A stretch of DNA of 54,079 bases from Planctomycetota bacterium (GTDB lineage: Bacteria; Planctomycetota; Phycisphaerae; UBA1845): NCBI GenBank assembly GCA_029558835.1, contig JAKQDH010000099.1, forward strand, positions 1 through 54,079, read 5' to 3'. Both the position numbers and the translations under genes were made by a program. Shown piece by piece: positions 24,646 through 32,464 of this stretch (its first letter is position 1; each line of letters opens with the position of its first letter). The notes under the pieces are model-generated. The model ran no database searches, had not been told where the DNA came from, and saw only the letters and a list, made by a program, of their open reading frames with translations.

Positions 24646-24852
24646 CTGGGCCCGCCGGCGTCATCGTCGAGGTGCACAGTTGCCCGGACCGCGCATTATG
24701 CGACGGCCCCCAGGCGGTGCTGCCCGACAACTTCACCCGTATGATGCAGCAACTACGCCAGATCGCCGAAATCGTCAGCCACCGCGTCACCCTCTGGAAC
24801 CGCGATGACGCCCCACCCGCCAGACCCAGCACGACGGGGTGGATGAGCTGAG
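24646..24852 (+). pseudogene. Duplicate 3' end of DAHP synthase gene
   Basis: About 205 bases matching the end of aroF (from about 23790 to 23990) through the stop codon and a few bases beyond (GGGGTGGATGAGCTGAGG). It encodes VIVEVHSCPDRALCDGPQAV and onward to TTGWMS. I count roughly two dozen differences by eye, about 89% identity, mostly at third codon positions. That pattern suggests descent from a working aroF homologue rather than decay of a recent copy. It has no start codon or ribosome site. Confidence 0.88.
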
Positions 24853-24927
24853 GCTTGCTGCACCGGTGTGTGGCAGGCTTTCCCCGGCCAACGCTGGGCT
24901 GCGGACGTGCCGCAACCCGCCGCTGAA

Positions 24928-25170
24928 TCAACGACATGTCTGCTGTTTCTTCGGCTGGCGTTTCGGTGGTGCCGGCTTGAGCGGCTTGGGCAGCTCGACC
25001 GGTTTCACTTGATCCACCGGGCCTACTGGGGGCTTGTACGAGTACTTGTCGCCGTCTGGGGGAAGGGGGACGAAGCGATCGACGTTCTTCGTTGACTGAT
25101 CCCCCGGACGGCGTGCCGGCGATTGCGATTCTGCGGTCTGCTGCTCCGGTCGCTTCGGCTGGTTGCTCAT
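24928..25170 (-). CDS. Small Pro/Lys-rich hypothetical protein
   Basis: 80 residues (MSNQPKRPEQQTAESQSPAR and onward), hydrophilic, rich in Pro, Lys and Gln, and probably disordered. I recognise no family. I call it real because ATG 25170 has AAGGAG 7 bases upstream and because it begins 12 bases after the interrupted membrane-protein gene on the same strand, as in a two-gene operon. It ends in KRQPKKQQTCR. Its role may be tied to that membrane protein. Confidence 0.6.
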   Translation of the reverse strand: MSNQPKRPEQQTAESQSPARRPGDQSTKNVDRFVPLPPDGDKYSYKPPVGPVDQVKPVELPKPLKPAPPKRQPKKQQTCR

Positions 25171-25182
25171 TCGATGGCTCCT

Positions 25183-25707
25183 TCACTTTGCCGATACGTT
25201 ACAGAGGGCGAAGAGCAGGAGCGCACCGACGCCCACCGAGAACGTAGTCAGGCTTACCCAGTTCAAACATCCGACAATCCTCGGCCTCACGCACTTAGAC
25301 TGCTCCTTGCGCACGCGCGCCCAGTAGCCCCCTCCGCCTCTTGCACACTCTTGGTCGAGGATGTCGCGAAAGCGCTCGTGGCCAGTTTGGCTTACCCGCA
25401 TCATCGCGCCGACCAAGAAGATCGTAACGACCAGCAACGTTCACCCCGTTGCGATCAACCATACCTGCCGCACGGCGCCGGGTGCTGCGAGGTCGTGGAA
25501 GAAGGCCAGCGATAATCCAATCGCGCCGCCGCTGAGTGTTAGAAGGTACTGGTCGTAGCTTTCGCCGAGCTTCTGCTCGCTGTCAAGGAGGCGGTTGCGA
25601 TGGGCTTGATACGCGTCGTAGACGCGGTCCTCCATGGTGCCGAAATCGGCTTTCGCCTCGGTTGGTCTGTCGGGCGTTTCGGGCATCGCTTGCGGTCTGT
25701 TCTTCAC
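25183..25707 (-). pseudogene. Two-helix membrane protein gene interrupted by an in-frame TGA
   Basis: From GTG 25707 (GGAG about 10 bases upstream) the frame encodes an acidic, helical N-terminus (MEDRVYDAYQAHRNRLLDSEQK), then YDQYLLTLSGGAIGLSLAFF and VWLIATG. It stops at TGA 25441-25443. The very same frame then continues TLLVVTIFLVGAMMRVSQTG through a second hydrophobic helix (LTTFSVGVGALLLFALC) to 25183. The stop falls where small membrane proteins with this LTLSGGAIGLS signature often have Trp, so a TGG-to-TGA change is the simplest reading. Many genes here end in TGA, so general UGA recoding is unlikely. It could be a sequencing error or a genuine null allele. Function unknown. Confidence 0.7.
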
Positions 25708-26088
25708 TGCTCTCGACTCCGGGGCAGGTTCGGACGGGGTTCTTGCTGCGGGTGTTCCCGTAGCGCGCTACGGTTGTCAGTTCGCCGCCCACTCAGATTC
25801 CGCGGCGGGTCGCGCGCGGCAGCCTCGGGGCCGCGCTAGTTGGTGTGCGCAGTTGACGGTGCACCCGCGCCGTCCTGCTTGACTGCCCACAGCCTGCCAT
25901 CACGTCAGAGAACACTCCCGCCGCGATCTACTCGCGACCAACGCTCTCCCGCTTTTGGGGACATCGGCCACGAGTCGATCGGGAGTACACGCTATTGACC
26001 CCATGTCCGGGTGGTCCTCAACATGTTGATGGGTCAGTCGATCACACCCTACTTGATGACCAAGTGGGTGCCATGATGATGTTCCGGA
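25708..26088. other. Intergenic region between divergent island genes
   Basis: About 380 bases with lower GC toward the right. There is a 10-base palindrome CAACATGTTG near 26013-26022. I see no coding pattern. Confidence 0.4.
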
Positions 26089-26138
26089 AATCAGAAGATT
26101 CTGATTGCTTTTTTGCGGCAGACACGCGATAATCTTCT
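26089..26138 (+). promoter_or_regulatory. Promoter/operator of the Xre-ImmA gene
   Basis: The perfect palindrome AATCAGAAGATTCTGATT (26089-26106) is followed 24 bases later by AATCTTCT (26131-26138), the complement of its AGAAGATT core. A -10 GATAAT (26128-26133) with TTGCTT (26105-26110) 17 bases upstream places the palindrome over the -35 and the half-site over the -10. This fits autorepression by the Xre domain. The T run after the palindrome (26109-26114) would alternatively make a weak terminator. Confidence 0.5.
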
Positions 26139-26177
26139 GGGCGGCGGGTGAGGCTCGACGCGAGGCGAGATGCGCAA

Positions 26178-27278
26178 GTGTCCATAGCAGAACGACTTAG
26201 ATACGCCCGGGAACGCACGGGGCTTACCCTGCGGCAGGTGGCCGAGCGGACGGGGATCGGGGAGTCCTCGCTTTCGGAGTTCGAGAACGGCAAGCGGGAG
26301 CCCCGACTGAGCCAGCTCCACGCCTTGGCGCAGGTGTACCGGCGCTCCCTCGCGTTTCTGCTGGGGGAGGGCAGCATCCCCCGCGAGGTGGTTCTGTGGC
26401 GGCAGCGCCCGGAGCCTGCCGTTGTCGGGGAGATCGAGACCACGTTTCTGAGGTTCTGCGAGCAGTATCACAACCTCGAGGTCTGGTGCGGTGAGCGCAG
26501 CGCGTGCGCCCTGCCGAAGGCGGAGGGCTCTGCCGAGAGCTTCAGTTACCGTGAGGCTGAGCGGCTGGCGTATCGGGTGCAGAGTGAGCTGCGTCTGGGC
26601 GACCGTCCCGGGCGCAGCCTATTCCACGTTCTGGAAGAAGTGTGCGCGGTGAAGCTGTTCCACCTGTCGTTTCAACCGACAGGCCCGGCGGCCAGCACGG
26701 TGAGCGCGGCATTTGGCCCGGCGATTCTGCTCAACGCGAACAACGTCCGCTGGCGTCGGAACTTCGACTTGGCCCACGAGCTGTTCCATGTGCTCACCTG
26801 GGACATCTTCCGCACGGAAACCGAGAGCACCTCGGCCAGTGAGAGAGAAGAGAAGCTGGCCACGTGTTTCGCCAGCCACCTGCTCATGCCGACCGATGCC
26901 ACACGCGTGGCGATCAACGACGCGGTGACAGGCGACGCCATCTCATTCACGGATCTGTCTGCTGTCGCGCGGCAGTTCGACGTGTCCGTCGATGCCCTCC
27001 TCTGGCGCATTCACTTCCTGTTCCGTCGTGAGGAGGAGGATACTCGCCGGGACATCGAGCGGTACAACGAGCGTGCGCGCCTCTTTGACGAGCGGGAGCG
27101 CGACCAGCCGCCGACGCGACCGCGCCGCTACGTCGCCCTGGCAGTGAAGGCCCTGCGAAACGGCGAGTTTTCCATCGGGAAGTTCGCTGAGTATCTCGGG
27201 ATCAGCAGGAACGAGGCGCTGCGATTCGCTGAGCAGGAGGCTGGCGACGATGAAGAAGTTGCGCTTCCTCCTGCTTGA
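26178..27278 (+). CDS. Xre-family regulator fused to ImmA/IrrE metallopeptidase
   Basis: 366 residues from GTG 26178, which gives the usual VSIAERLRYARE opening; GTG 26148 would add 10. The N-terminal helix-turn-helix is RQVAERTGIGESSLSEFENG at about 18-40. The ImmA/IrrE zinc peptidase domain has HELFH at 200-204 (FDLAHELFHVLTWD) and ASHLLMP further on. A C-terminal helical region ends in an HTH-like FAEYLGISRNEALRFAEQE. Such proteins repress their own promoter and cleave a partner or repressor. The downstream PIN gene overlaps by 29 bases, the layout of predicted toxin-antitoxin pairs in which Xre-ImmA is the antitoxin. Confidence 0.87.
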   Translation: MSIAERLRYARERTGLTLRQVAERTGIGESSLSEFENGKREPRLSQLHALAQVYRRSLAFLLGEGSIPREVVLWRQRPEPAVVGEIETTFLRFCEQYHNLEVWCGERSACALPKAEGSAESFSYREAERLAYRVQSELRLGDRPGRSLFHVLEEVCAVKLFHLSFQPTGPAASTVSAAFGPAILLNANNVRWRRNFDLAHELFHVLTWDIFRTETESTSASEREEKLATCFASHLLMPTDATRVAINDAVTGDAISFTDLSAVARQFDVSVDALLWRIHFLFRREEEDTRRDIERYNERARLFDERERDQPPTRPRRYVALAVKALRNGEFSIGKFAEYLGISRNEALRFAEQEAGDDEEVALPPA

Positions 27279-27771
27279 CGCCAACGTCGTCATTCAGCTC
27301 TTTCAGCTCGGACTCTGGAAGCACTTTGTCAACAAGTGCGACGTCTTGCTGACCAAGACAGTCGCGGAGGAGGCTCAGTTCTACTTCGATGCCGACGGTC
27401 AGCACGCGATTGACCTGACGGACAACATCAACTCGAAGCGCATCCAGGTTGTCGACGTCCCGCCCGGCGACGTGTTGAGGTTCAGAGACCGGTTCAGCCC
27501 GGTCTATGCGGAGCGCCTCGACCCGGGCGAAGCCGACTGCCTCACGTATCTCCTGGCGTCCGCAGACCCATGCATGGTCTGCTCGGGTGATGCCATCGTG
27601 TTTCGTACCTTGGCCAGGCTCGATTTGGCTGAACGGGGACTCTCTCTGGAGGAAGCGCTCGGGCAGATCGGCTTTGGGCGTCGCCTGCCCGATCACTTCA
27701 CGAAGCGGTTTCGCGAGGCGTGGACCCGGCAAGGCCAAGAGGAGAGGATTCGCGGCATCGGACTCAGATAG
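27250..27771 (+). CDS. PIN-domain-like putative toxin (DUF4411-like partner of Xre-ImmA)
   Basis: 173 residues. It opens MKKLRFLLLDANVVIQL, with the first acidic metal ligand Asp10. ERLDPGEADCLTYLL supplies the central Glu/Asp pair and CSGDAIVFRTLA the third Asp, the order of a PIN-domain ribonuclease active site. Overlap with the Xre-ImmA gene implies coupled translation. PIN-like proteins paired with ImmA-type Xre regulators are described as probable toxin-antitoxin modules. RNA cleavage is inferred from the fold, not shown. A small amount of C-terminal charged sequence (TRQGQEERIRGIGLR) ends the protein. Confidence 0.75.
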   Translation: MKKLRFLLLDANVVIQLFQLGLWKHFVNKCDVLLTKTVAEEAQFYFDADGQHAIDLTDNINSKRIQVVDVPPGDVLRFRDRFSPVYAERLDPGEADCLTYLLASADPCMVCSGDAIVFRTLARLDLAERGLSLEEALGQIGFGRRLPDHFTKRFREAWTRQGQEERIRGIGLR

Positions 27772-28122
27772 ACGCACCACGTTGCACAGGTTGTACGACG
27801 AACGCAGCGATCTGCTTGTGCTGTTCCGCGGAAGCTCCAACGGAGGGCCAGTTGTGTGGGGCGAATCGGCGCGTCGTTCTGAGGGAGATTGCGCCCGGTG
27901 CTGCGTGCACGGCCGACGGTATTACCCGAGCGGACTCCGGCTCGCTGGCGTTCCTGCCTCGCTAGGCGTACCCTGATGCACCGCCGGATCGGCGGGTAGC
28001 CCGTGGCCAGGGGCATTCGGGGGCGCGGGCCGACGCCCCTTGCTCCGCGGCAGGGAGCCGGCCGGGGTCCGGGTCACGTTCACCATGAAGGATCGCCACG
28101 ACGCGACGAAAGGAACCAAACC
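27772..28122. other. Right edge of the accessory island, no gene seen
   Basis: About 350 bases between the PIN gene and tpiA. There is no recognisable coding sequence, repeat or tRNA. The tpiA ribosome site AAAGGA is at its right end. Confidence 0.4.
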
Positions 28123-28896
28123 ATGCGTAAGCCTCTGGTGGCCGGGAATTGGAAGATGTTCAAGCTCCGGGCTGAGGCCATCAGCCTGGTAAAGGGTATT
28201 CAGGACGGTCTGAAGGGGATCGACACGGGCAAGGTCGAGGTGCTGGTGTGTCCGCCGTATCCGTGGCTGGAGGCGGTGGGGTCGGCCCTGCGGGGCAGCC
28301 CGATTCTGCTCGGCGCCCAGAACGCCCACGAGGCCAAGGAAGGGGCGTTCACCGGCGAGGTTGCGGTGCCGATGCTGAAGGACGCGGGCTGCAGCTACGT
28401 GATTATCGGACATTCCGAACGCCGCCAGCATTTCGGCGAGCGCGGCGACCGCCTGCACCGTAAGGTCCGGGCCGTGCTCGAATACGGCCTGAAGGTCATC
28501 TACTGCATCGGGGAGACGCTCGAAGAGCGGGAAGCCGGCCGGACCGAGGCGGTCCTGGAGCGCCAAATCGACGAAGTCCTGGCGACGGACGTGGACGCGG
28601 CTCGGCTGGTGGTGGCCTATGAGCCGGTTTGGGCGATCGGCACCGGTCGGACGGCCACTACCGACCAGGCCCAGCAGGCCCACGTGTTCATCCGGGGCAA
28701 GCTGGGGGGCATCTTCGGGTTGCAGGTGGCCCAGGGCCTCCGCATCCAGTACGGCGGGAGCGTCAAGCCGGCCAACGCGGCCGGGCTGCTGGGGCAGAAA
28801 GACATCGACGGGGCCTTGGTCGGCGGGGCCTGCTTGGCCGCGGGGGACTTCCTCGCTATTATAGCGGCCGCGGTGGCGACGGCCGGGGGCGCCTAG
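28123..28896 (+). CDS. tpiA: Triosephosphate isomerase
   Basis: Interconverts dihydroxyacetone phosphate and glyceraldehyde 3-phosphate in glycolysis. 257 residues with all family marks: the catalytic Lys in AGNWKMF, the His in IGHSERR, the Glu in VAYEPVWAIGTG, and the phosphate-binding IQYGGSVKP and GALVGGACL. ATG 28123 has AAAGGA 9 bases upstream. secG follows about 220 bases later on the same strand, a common tpiA-secG neighbourhood. Confidence 0.96.
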   Translation: MRKPLVAGNWKMFKLRAEAISLVKGIQDGLKGIDTGKVEVLVCPPYPWLEAVGSALRGSPILLGAQNAHEAKEGAFTGEVAVPMLKDAGCSYVIIGHSERRQHFGERGDRLHRKVRAVLEYGLKVIYCIGETLEEREAGRTEAVLERQIDEVLATDVDAARLVVAYEPVWAIGTGRTATTDQAQQAHVFIRGKLGGIFGLQVAQGLRIQYGGSVKPANAAGLLGQKDIDGALVGGACLAAGDFLAIIAAAVATAGGA

Positions 28897-29117
28897 CTGC
28901 CCGCTGAGGAACTTGCCACGACCCGGCGGTTCCGGCCCCGGGCGGGGCGTCCGGGGTCGGGTCGAGCGTGGTTGCTCGAAGGGCTGGTTCTTCGGCGGTC
29001 GAGTAGCCTCCGTCGACGGCGCTCGCCGCGTAAGTGGCGGTCCGGTGGAAGGTTGCGGCTCGCGCCGCCCCCGGTGCTGCCTGTCGATGCGCGTGTAGAG
29101 AACACAGAGGTTTGGCG

Positions 29118-29726
29118 ATGTTTTTGGCGATGGGTTGGGCGGAGTGGGCGTTGACGTGGCTGATTGTCATCGTCTCCATCCTGCTGATAATCGTGATCCT
29201 GATCCAGAAGGGTCGCGGCGGCGGACTGGCCGGTGCGTTCGGTGGTGCCGGCGGCTCCAGCGCGTTCGGCGCCAAGACGGGTGACGTTTTCACCTGGATC
29301 ACGGTGGGGCTGGCCACGGGCGCCATTCTGCTGGCGGTGGCGGGTAACTTCGTTCTGGACAAGTCGTCGGCCGTGGCAACCCGGACGGCCACCCCGGCTG
29401 GGGAGCCGGCGCCGGGTGAACTGCCGCCGGCCCCCGGAGACGGCGCGCAAGCCCCGGCAGGCGCGGTGCTGCCGGGCGGCGTAACGGTGGTGCCCGTGAC
29501 TCCGCCGGCGGAGGGTGCCGCCCCGTCGGCGCCTACCGGCGATCAGCCTCCCGCAGGAGAGCCGTCATCCCAACCGCCGGCCGAGGGTACGCCGATGCCC
29601 GCCCCGTCAGCGCCGCCGGAGCAACCTGAGCGGCCCAAGGGTGAGTCTCCGCCGGCGCCCGTGGAGCCACCGGTACCACCCCCGCCGCAGCCGGAGCCCA
29701 AGCCCCGTCCCAGCGCGAGCGGTTAG
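29118..29726 (+). CDS. secG: Protein translocase subunit SecG with long Pro-rich tail
   Basis: 202 residues. The first about 80 match SecG: a first membrane helix ([17 protein letters not shown]), the conserved [28 protein letters not shown] loop, and a second helix ([17 protein letters not shown]). It sits in SecYEG at the inner membrane and helps preprotein export. A typical SecG ends soon after; here about 110 residues rich in Pro, Ala, Gly and Glu follow. ATG 29118 has AGAGG 9 bases upstream. The tail lies after the second helix and should be periplasmic or cytoplasmic depending on SecG topology. Confidence 0.9.
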   Translation: MFLAMGWAEWALTWLIVIVSILLIIVILIQKGRGGGLAGAFGGAGGSSAFGAKTGDVFTWITVGLATGAILLAVAGNFVLDKSSAVATRTATPAGEPAPGELPPAPGDGAQAPAGAVLPGGVTVVPVTPPAEGAAPSAPTGDQPPAGEPSSQPPAEGTPMPAPSAPPEQPERPKGESPPAPVEPPVPPPPQPEPKPRPSASG

Positions 29727-29983
29727 AGGATGGGTCTCGGTCCTGCCGCAGTTCGGGGGACGATTGATGAAGCAGCGTCGGCCCCTGACCGCCGACCGGG
29801 AAGCCGCTGAGCGCGCCGGTTGCCGTAGTGCCCGCGTCGGTTCGGGAGTTACTCAAGGGCAGTTCGGGGTCGGCGAACCGCGATGCGGCCTGATGTGGGG
29901 TGTTGCTTAGGCCGGTGGTGGTACAGCCGCGTTCGCCCGCGTCTCGCCCTGCGGGGCAGAGTTCACAGGAACACGATGACGCC

Positions 29984-30865
29984 ATGATTCTGTCGATGAC
30001 CGGGTATGGTGCGGCCGAACACACCGACGCGGGGAGTATCTTCGTCGCCGAGGTCCGTAGCGTTAATCAGCGCTACCTGAAGCTGGCCATCCGGCTGCCC
30101 GAATGGCTCTCCTTCGCGGAACAAACGGTGGAGCAGATGCTGCGCGCCCGTCTGGCGCGAGGAAGCATCAGTTTTACGCTCCGGGTGCGGGGTGACGCGG
30201 TCGGGGCGGCCGCCGTCGACCGGACCGCGATCCAGGCTTACGTGGATCAACTTTCCCAGACGCGGGTTCCGGACCACATCCGGGCCACGCTGGACCTGGG
30301 GGTGATTGCGGGCTTGCCCGGGGTGGGGGAGGCCACGGCACCGGACGAGGAGGGTCGCCAACGCCTGCTCGGCATCATCCAGGATGTCACCCGCCGGGCG
30401 TTGGAGGCGTTACTTCAGATGCGCCAGGCGGAAGGGGCGGCGTTGAGCGCAGACCTGATGGTGTCCTGTGGCGCGATTCGCGGGCACCTGGCGGCCGTGC
30501 AGGAGGCGGCCCCGCGCGTCATCCAGGAGTATCACGCCCGTTTGCAGACGCGGGTGGCCGCCCTGCTTCAGGAGCGCAACTTCACGCTGGAGGCGGATGC
30601 CCTGGCACGCGAGGTGGCCCTCTACGCCGAGCGTTGTGACATCAGCGAGGAACTCACCCGCCTCCTGTCGCACCTGGACCAGTTCGCCGAGCTGTGTCGC
30701 GGCGACCAGCAGGCCGGACGCACGCTCGATTTCCTCACCCAGGAACTGCTGCGGGAGTCGAACACAATTACCGCCAAGAGCAACGACCTCTTGATCATCC
30801 GTCGCATGCTGGACGTGAAGGTCCTGATCGACCGCCTGCGGGAACAGGTGCAGAATGTCGAGTAA
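29984..30865 (+). CDS. yicC: YicC-family endoribonuclease-like protein
   Basis: 293 residues of the YicC family: the N-terminal MILSMTGYGAAE signature, VEVRSVNQRYLKL-like segment (EVRSVNQRYLKLAIRLPEW), ARGSISFTLRV, and the C-terminal DUF1732 part (EVALYAERCDISEELTRLLSH with GRTLDFLTQELLRESNTITAKS). E. coli YicC has been linked to RNA decay and stress survival. ATG 29984 gives the conserved N-terminus. The 3' end overlaps gmk by 11 bases, starting a tightly packed operon yicC-gmk-rpoZ-coaC, an arrangement widely conserved. Confidence 0.93.
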   Translation: MILSMTGYGAAEHTDAGSIFVAEVRSVNQRYLKLAIRLPEWLSFAEQTVEQMLRARLARGSISFTLRVRGDAVGAAAVDRTAIQAYVDQLSQTRVPDHIRATLDLGVIAGLPGVGEATAPDEEGRQRLLGIIQDVTRRALEALLQMRQAEGAALSADLMVSCGAIRGHLAAVQEAAPRVIQEYHARLQTRVAALLQERNFTLEADALAREVALYAERCDISEELTRLLSHLDQFAELCRGDQQAGRTLDFLTQELLRESNTITAKSNDLLIIRRMLDVKVLIDRLREQVQNVE

Positions 30866-31460
30866 CGCGGGAGCCGAACCGTCGCGCCGGCGGGGGCGCG
30901 TCATCGTCATCAGCGGGCCTTCCGGCACCGGCAAGACGTCGATCTGCAACGCGCTGCTGCGACGTCTGCCGGGCGCGGTGTGGAGCGTGTCCGCCACCAC
31001 GCGGCCCCCGCGCGGCGGTGAGATCAGCGGGCAGAGCTACGAGTTCATCAGCCCGCAGGAGTTCGAGCGGCGCGAGGTGGCCGATGAGTTCCTGGAGACT
31101 GCCGAGTACGTGGGTCATCGCTATGGCACGCCGCGGCGGCCCGTGCAGGATGCGGTCGACCAGGGGCAGTACGTGATCATGGAGATCGACGTGCAGGGTG
31201 GCATCCAGGTGGCCCGCAAGGTGCCCGACGCCATCTGCATCTTCGTGCTGCCCCCGGACCTGGAGTCGCTGCGGGCCCGGCTGGAAGGGCGCCGCACCGA
31301 GGCCCAGGAGCAGATCTCCCGACGCCTGGCGAAGGCGGACGGCGAGATCGCCGTCGCCCGGGACAGCGGCTGCTATCGGTATTTCGTCATCAATGACGTG
31401 CTGGAAGCCACCATCGCGCAGGTGGAACAGATCATTCACGCGGAGCAAAGCCACTCATGA
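30855..31460 (+). CDS. gmk: Guanylate kinase
   Basis: Phosphorylates GMP to GDP. 201 residues: P-loop GPSGTGKT at about 21-28, the GMP-binding SATTRPPRGGEISGQSYEF region, YGTPRRPV, MEIDVQGGIQV, and the lid RRTEAQEQISRRLAKADGEI. The first about 14 residues are extra basic sequence before VIVISGPS. It overlaps yicC by 11 bases and rpoZ by 4 bases (ATGA), so the operon is translationally coupled. Confidence 0.96.
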   Translation: MSSNAGAEPSRRRGRVIVISGPSGTGKTSICNALLRRLPGAVWSVSATTRPPRGGEISGQSYEFISPQEFERREVADEFLETAEYVGHRYGTPRRPVQDAVDQGQYVIMEIDVQGGIQVARKVPDAICIFVLPPDLESLRARLEGRRTEAQEQISRRLAKADGEIAVARDSGCYRYFVINDVLEATIAQVEQIIHAEQSHS

Positions 31461-31681
31461 TCGAGGCACTCAGACACGACAACGTCATCGACAAGCTGGG
31501 CGGGCGCTTCAAACTCACCGTGCTGATCCAGCGACGCTGGCTCGAGCTCATGCAGGGGGCCCGCCCCATGGTGGAGGCCGAGGGGCTCACCGAGATGGAA
31601 ATCGTCGTCAAGGAAATCCTCGCGGGAAAGCTCGAACTGGTGGAAGCCCCGCCGGAGATGATGGATGACAGCGACATCTGA
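31457..31681 (+). CDS. rpoZ: RNA polymerase omega subunit
   Basis: 74 residues: MIEALRHDNVIDKLGGRFKLTVLIQRRWLELMQG carries the conserved N-terminal helix and the R-rich segment that clamps the beta' subunit tail. A helical C-terminus (EMEIVVKEILAGKLELVE) follows. Omega helps RNA polymerase assembly. Its place after gmk and before coaC is the classic order. It overlaps gmk by 4 and coaC by 17 bases. Confidence 0.92.
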   Translation: MIEALRHDNVIDKLGGRFKLTVLIQRRWLELMQGARPMVEAEGLTEMEIVVKEILAGKLELVEAPPEMMDDSDI

Positions 31682-32276
31682 GCCGGCGCCTACCCGCGAC
31701 TTGCAGGACTACGTGGTACTGGTCGGTGTCTGCGGCGGGATCGCCGCCTACAAGATCGGCGAACTCGTGTCGCGTCTGGTGCAGCGCGGAGCGGGTGTGA
31801 CGGTGGCCATGACCGGGTCCGCCCGGAAGTTCGTGGCCCCGTTGACGTTCCGGACGCTCAGCGGGCGGCCCGTCCTGACGAGTCTGTGGGGGCGCGACAC
31901 TCCGTATGAGGCCCAGCACATCGGCGTCACGGAGGCCGCGGACGTTTTCGTGATTGCCCCGGCGACGGCCAACATCATCGGCAAGCTGGCGGCCGGTATC
32001 GCCGACGACCTGCTGAGCACCCTGCTGCTCAGTGCCGACTCCCCGCTTATCCTGGCGCCGGGTATGAACACCCGCATGTGGACCCACCCCGTCGTGCAGG
32101 AAAACGTTGAACGTCTACGACGCTTGCCGGGCTGCACGTTCGTCGGCCCGGGTGAGGGCTGGCTGGCGTGTCGAGAGGTCGGCGTGGGGCGCATGGCTGA
32201 GGTGAGCGAGATTCTCGAGGTTGTTGTGGCCACGCTGCGCGGTCAGCCGCCGAAGCGTCACCGCAGCCCCGCTTGA
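31665..32276 (+). CDS. coaC: Phosphopantothenoylcysteine decarboxylase
   Basis: FMN flavoprotein that decarboxylates 4'-phosphopantothenoylcysteine in coenzyme A synthesis. 203 residues: VVLVGVCGGIAAYKIGELVS, AMTGSARKFVAPLTF, catalytic His in EAQHIGVTEAADVFVIAPATANIIGK, and APGMNTRMWTHPVVQ (PXMNXXMW type). The segment EGWLACREVGVGRMAEV is the region with the active Cys. In most bacteria this is fused to CoaB; here the synthetase is a separate gene 188 bases downstream. It overlaps rpoZ. Confidence 0.92.
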   Translation: MTATSEPAPTRDLQDYVVLVGVCGGIAAYKIGELVSRLVQRGAGVTVAMTGSARKFVAPLTFRTLSGRPVLTSLWGRDTPYEAQHIGVTEAADVFVIAPATANIIGKLAAGIADDLLSTLLLSADSPLILAPGMNTRMWTHPVVQENVERLRRLPGCTFVGPGEGWLACREVGVGRMAEVSEILEVVVATLRGQPPKRHRSPA

Positions 32277-32464
32277 GTCATCTGAGCGCCGGTACGGGGG
32301 ATCCGGGCCGGCGCCACGGTCCTATCTAGGGGAGCATCCAGGTCGGCTCAGTACCCCGCCCGTGCCGTTGCGGCGGGCCCGGAGTAGGGTACAGAGTCGC
32401 TAATCGCCACCGGTTACGCGATCGCTCCGGAGCCAGCCGGCGTATAGTTCAGGGAGGCACTCGC

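Noticed and set aside
24433..25186. 249-codon minus-strand frame across hicA and the aroF remnant
   Set aside because: It is antisense to hicA and to the aroF duplicate, and has no ribosome site.
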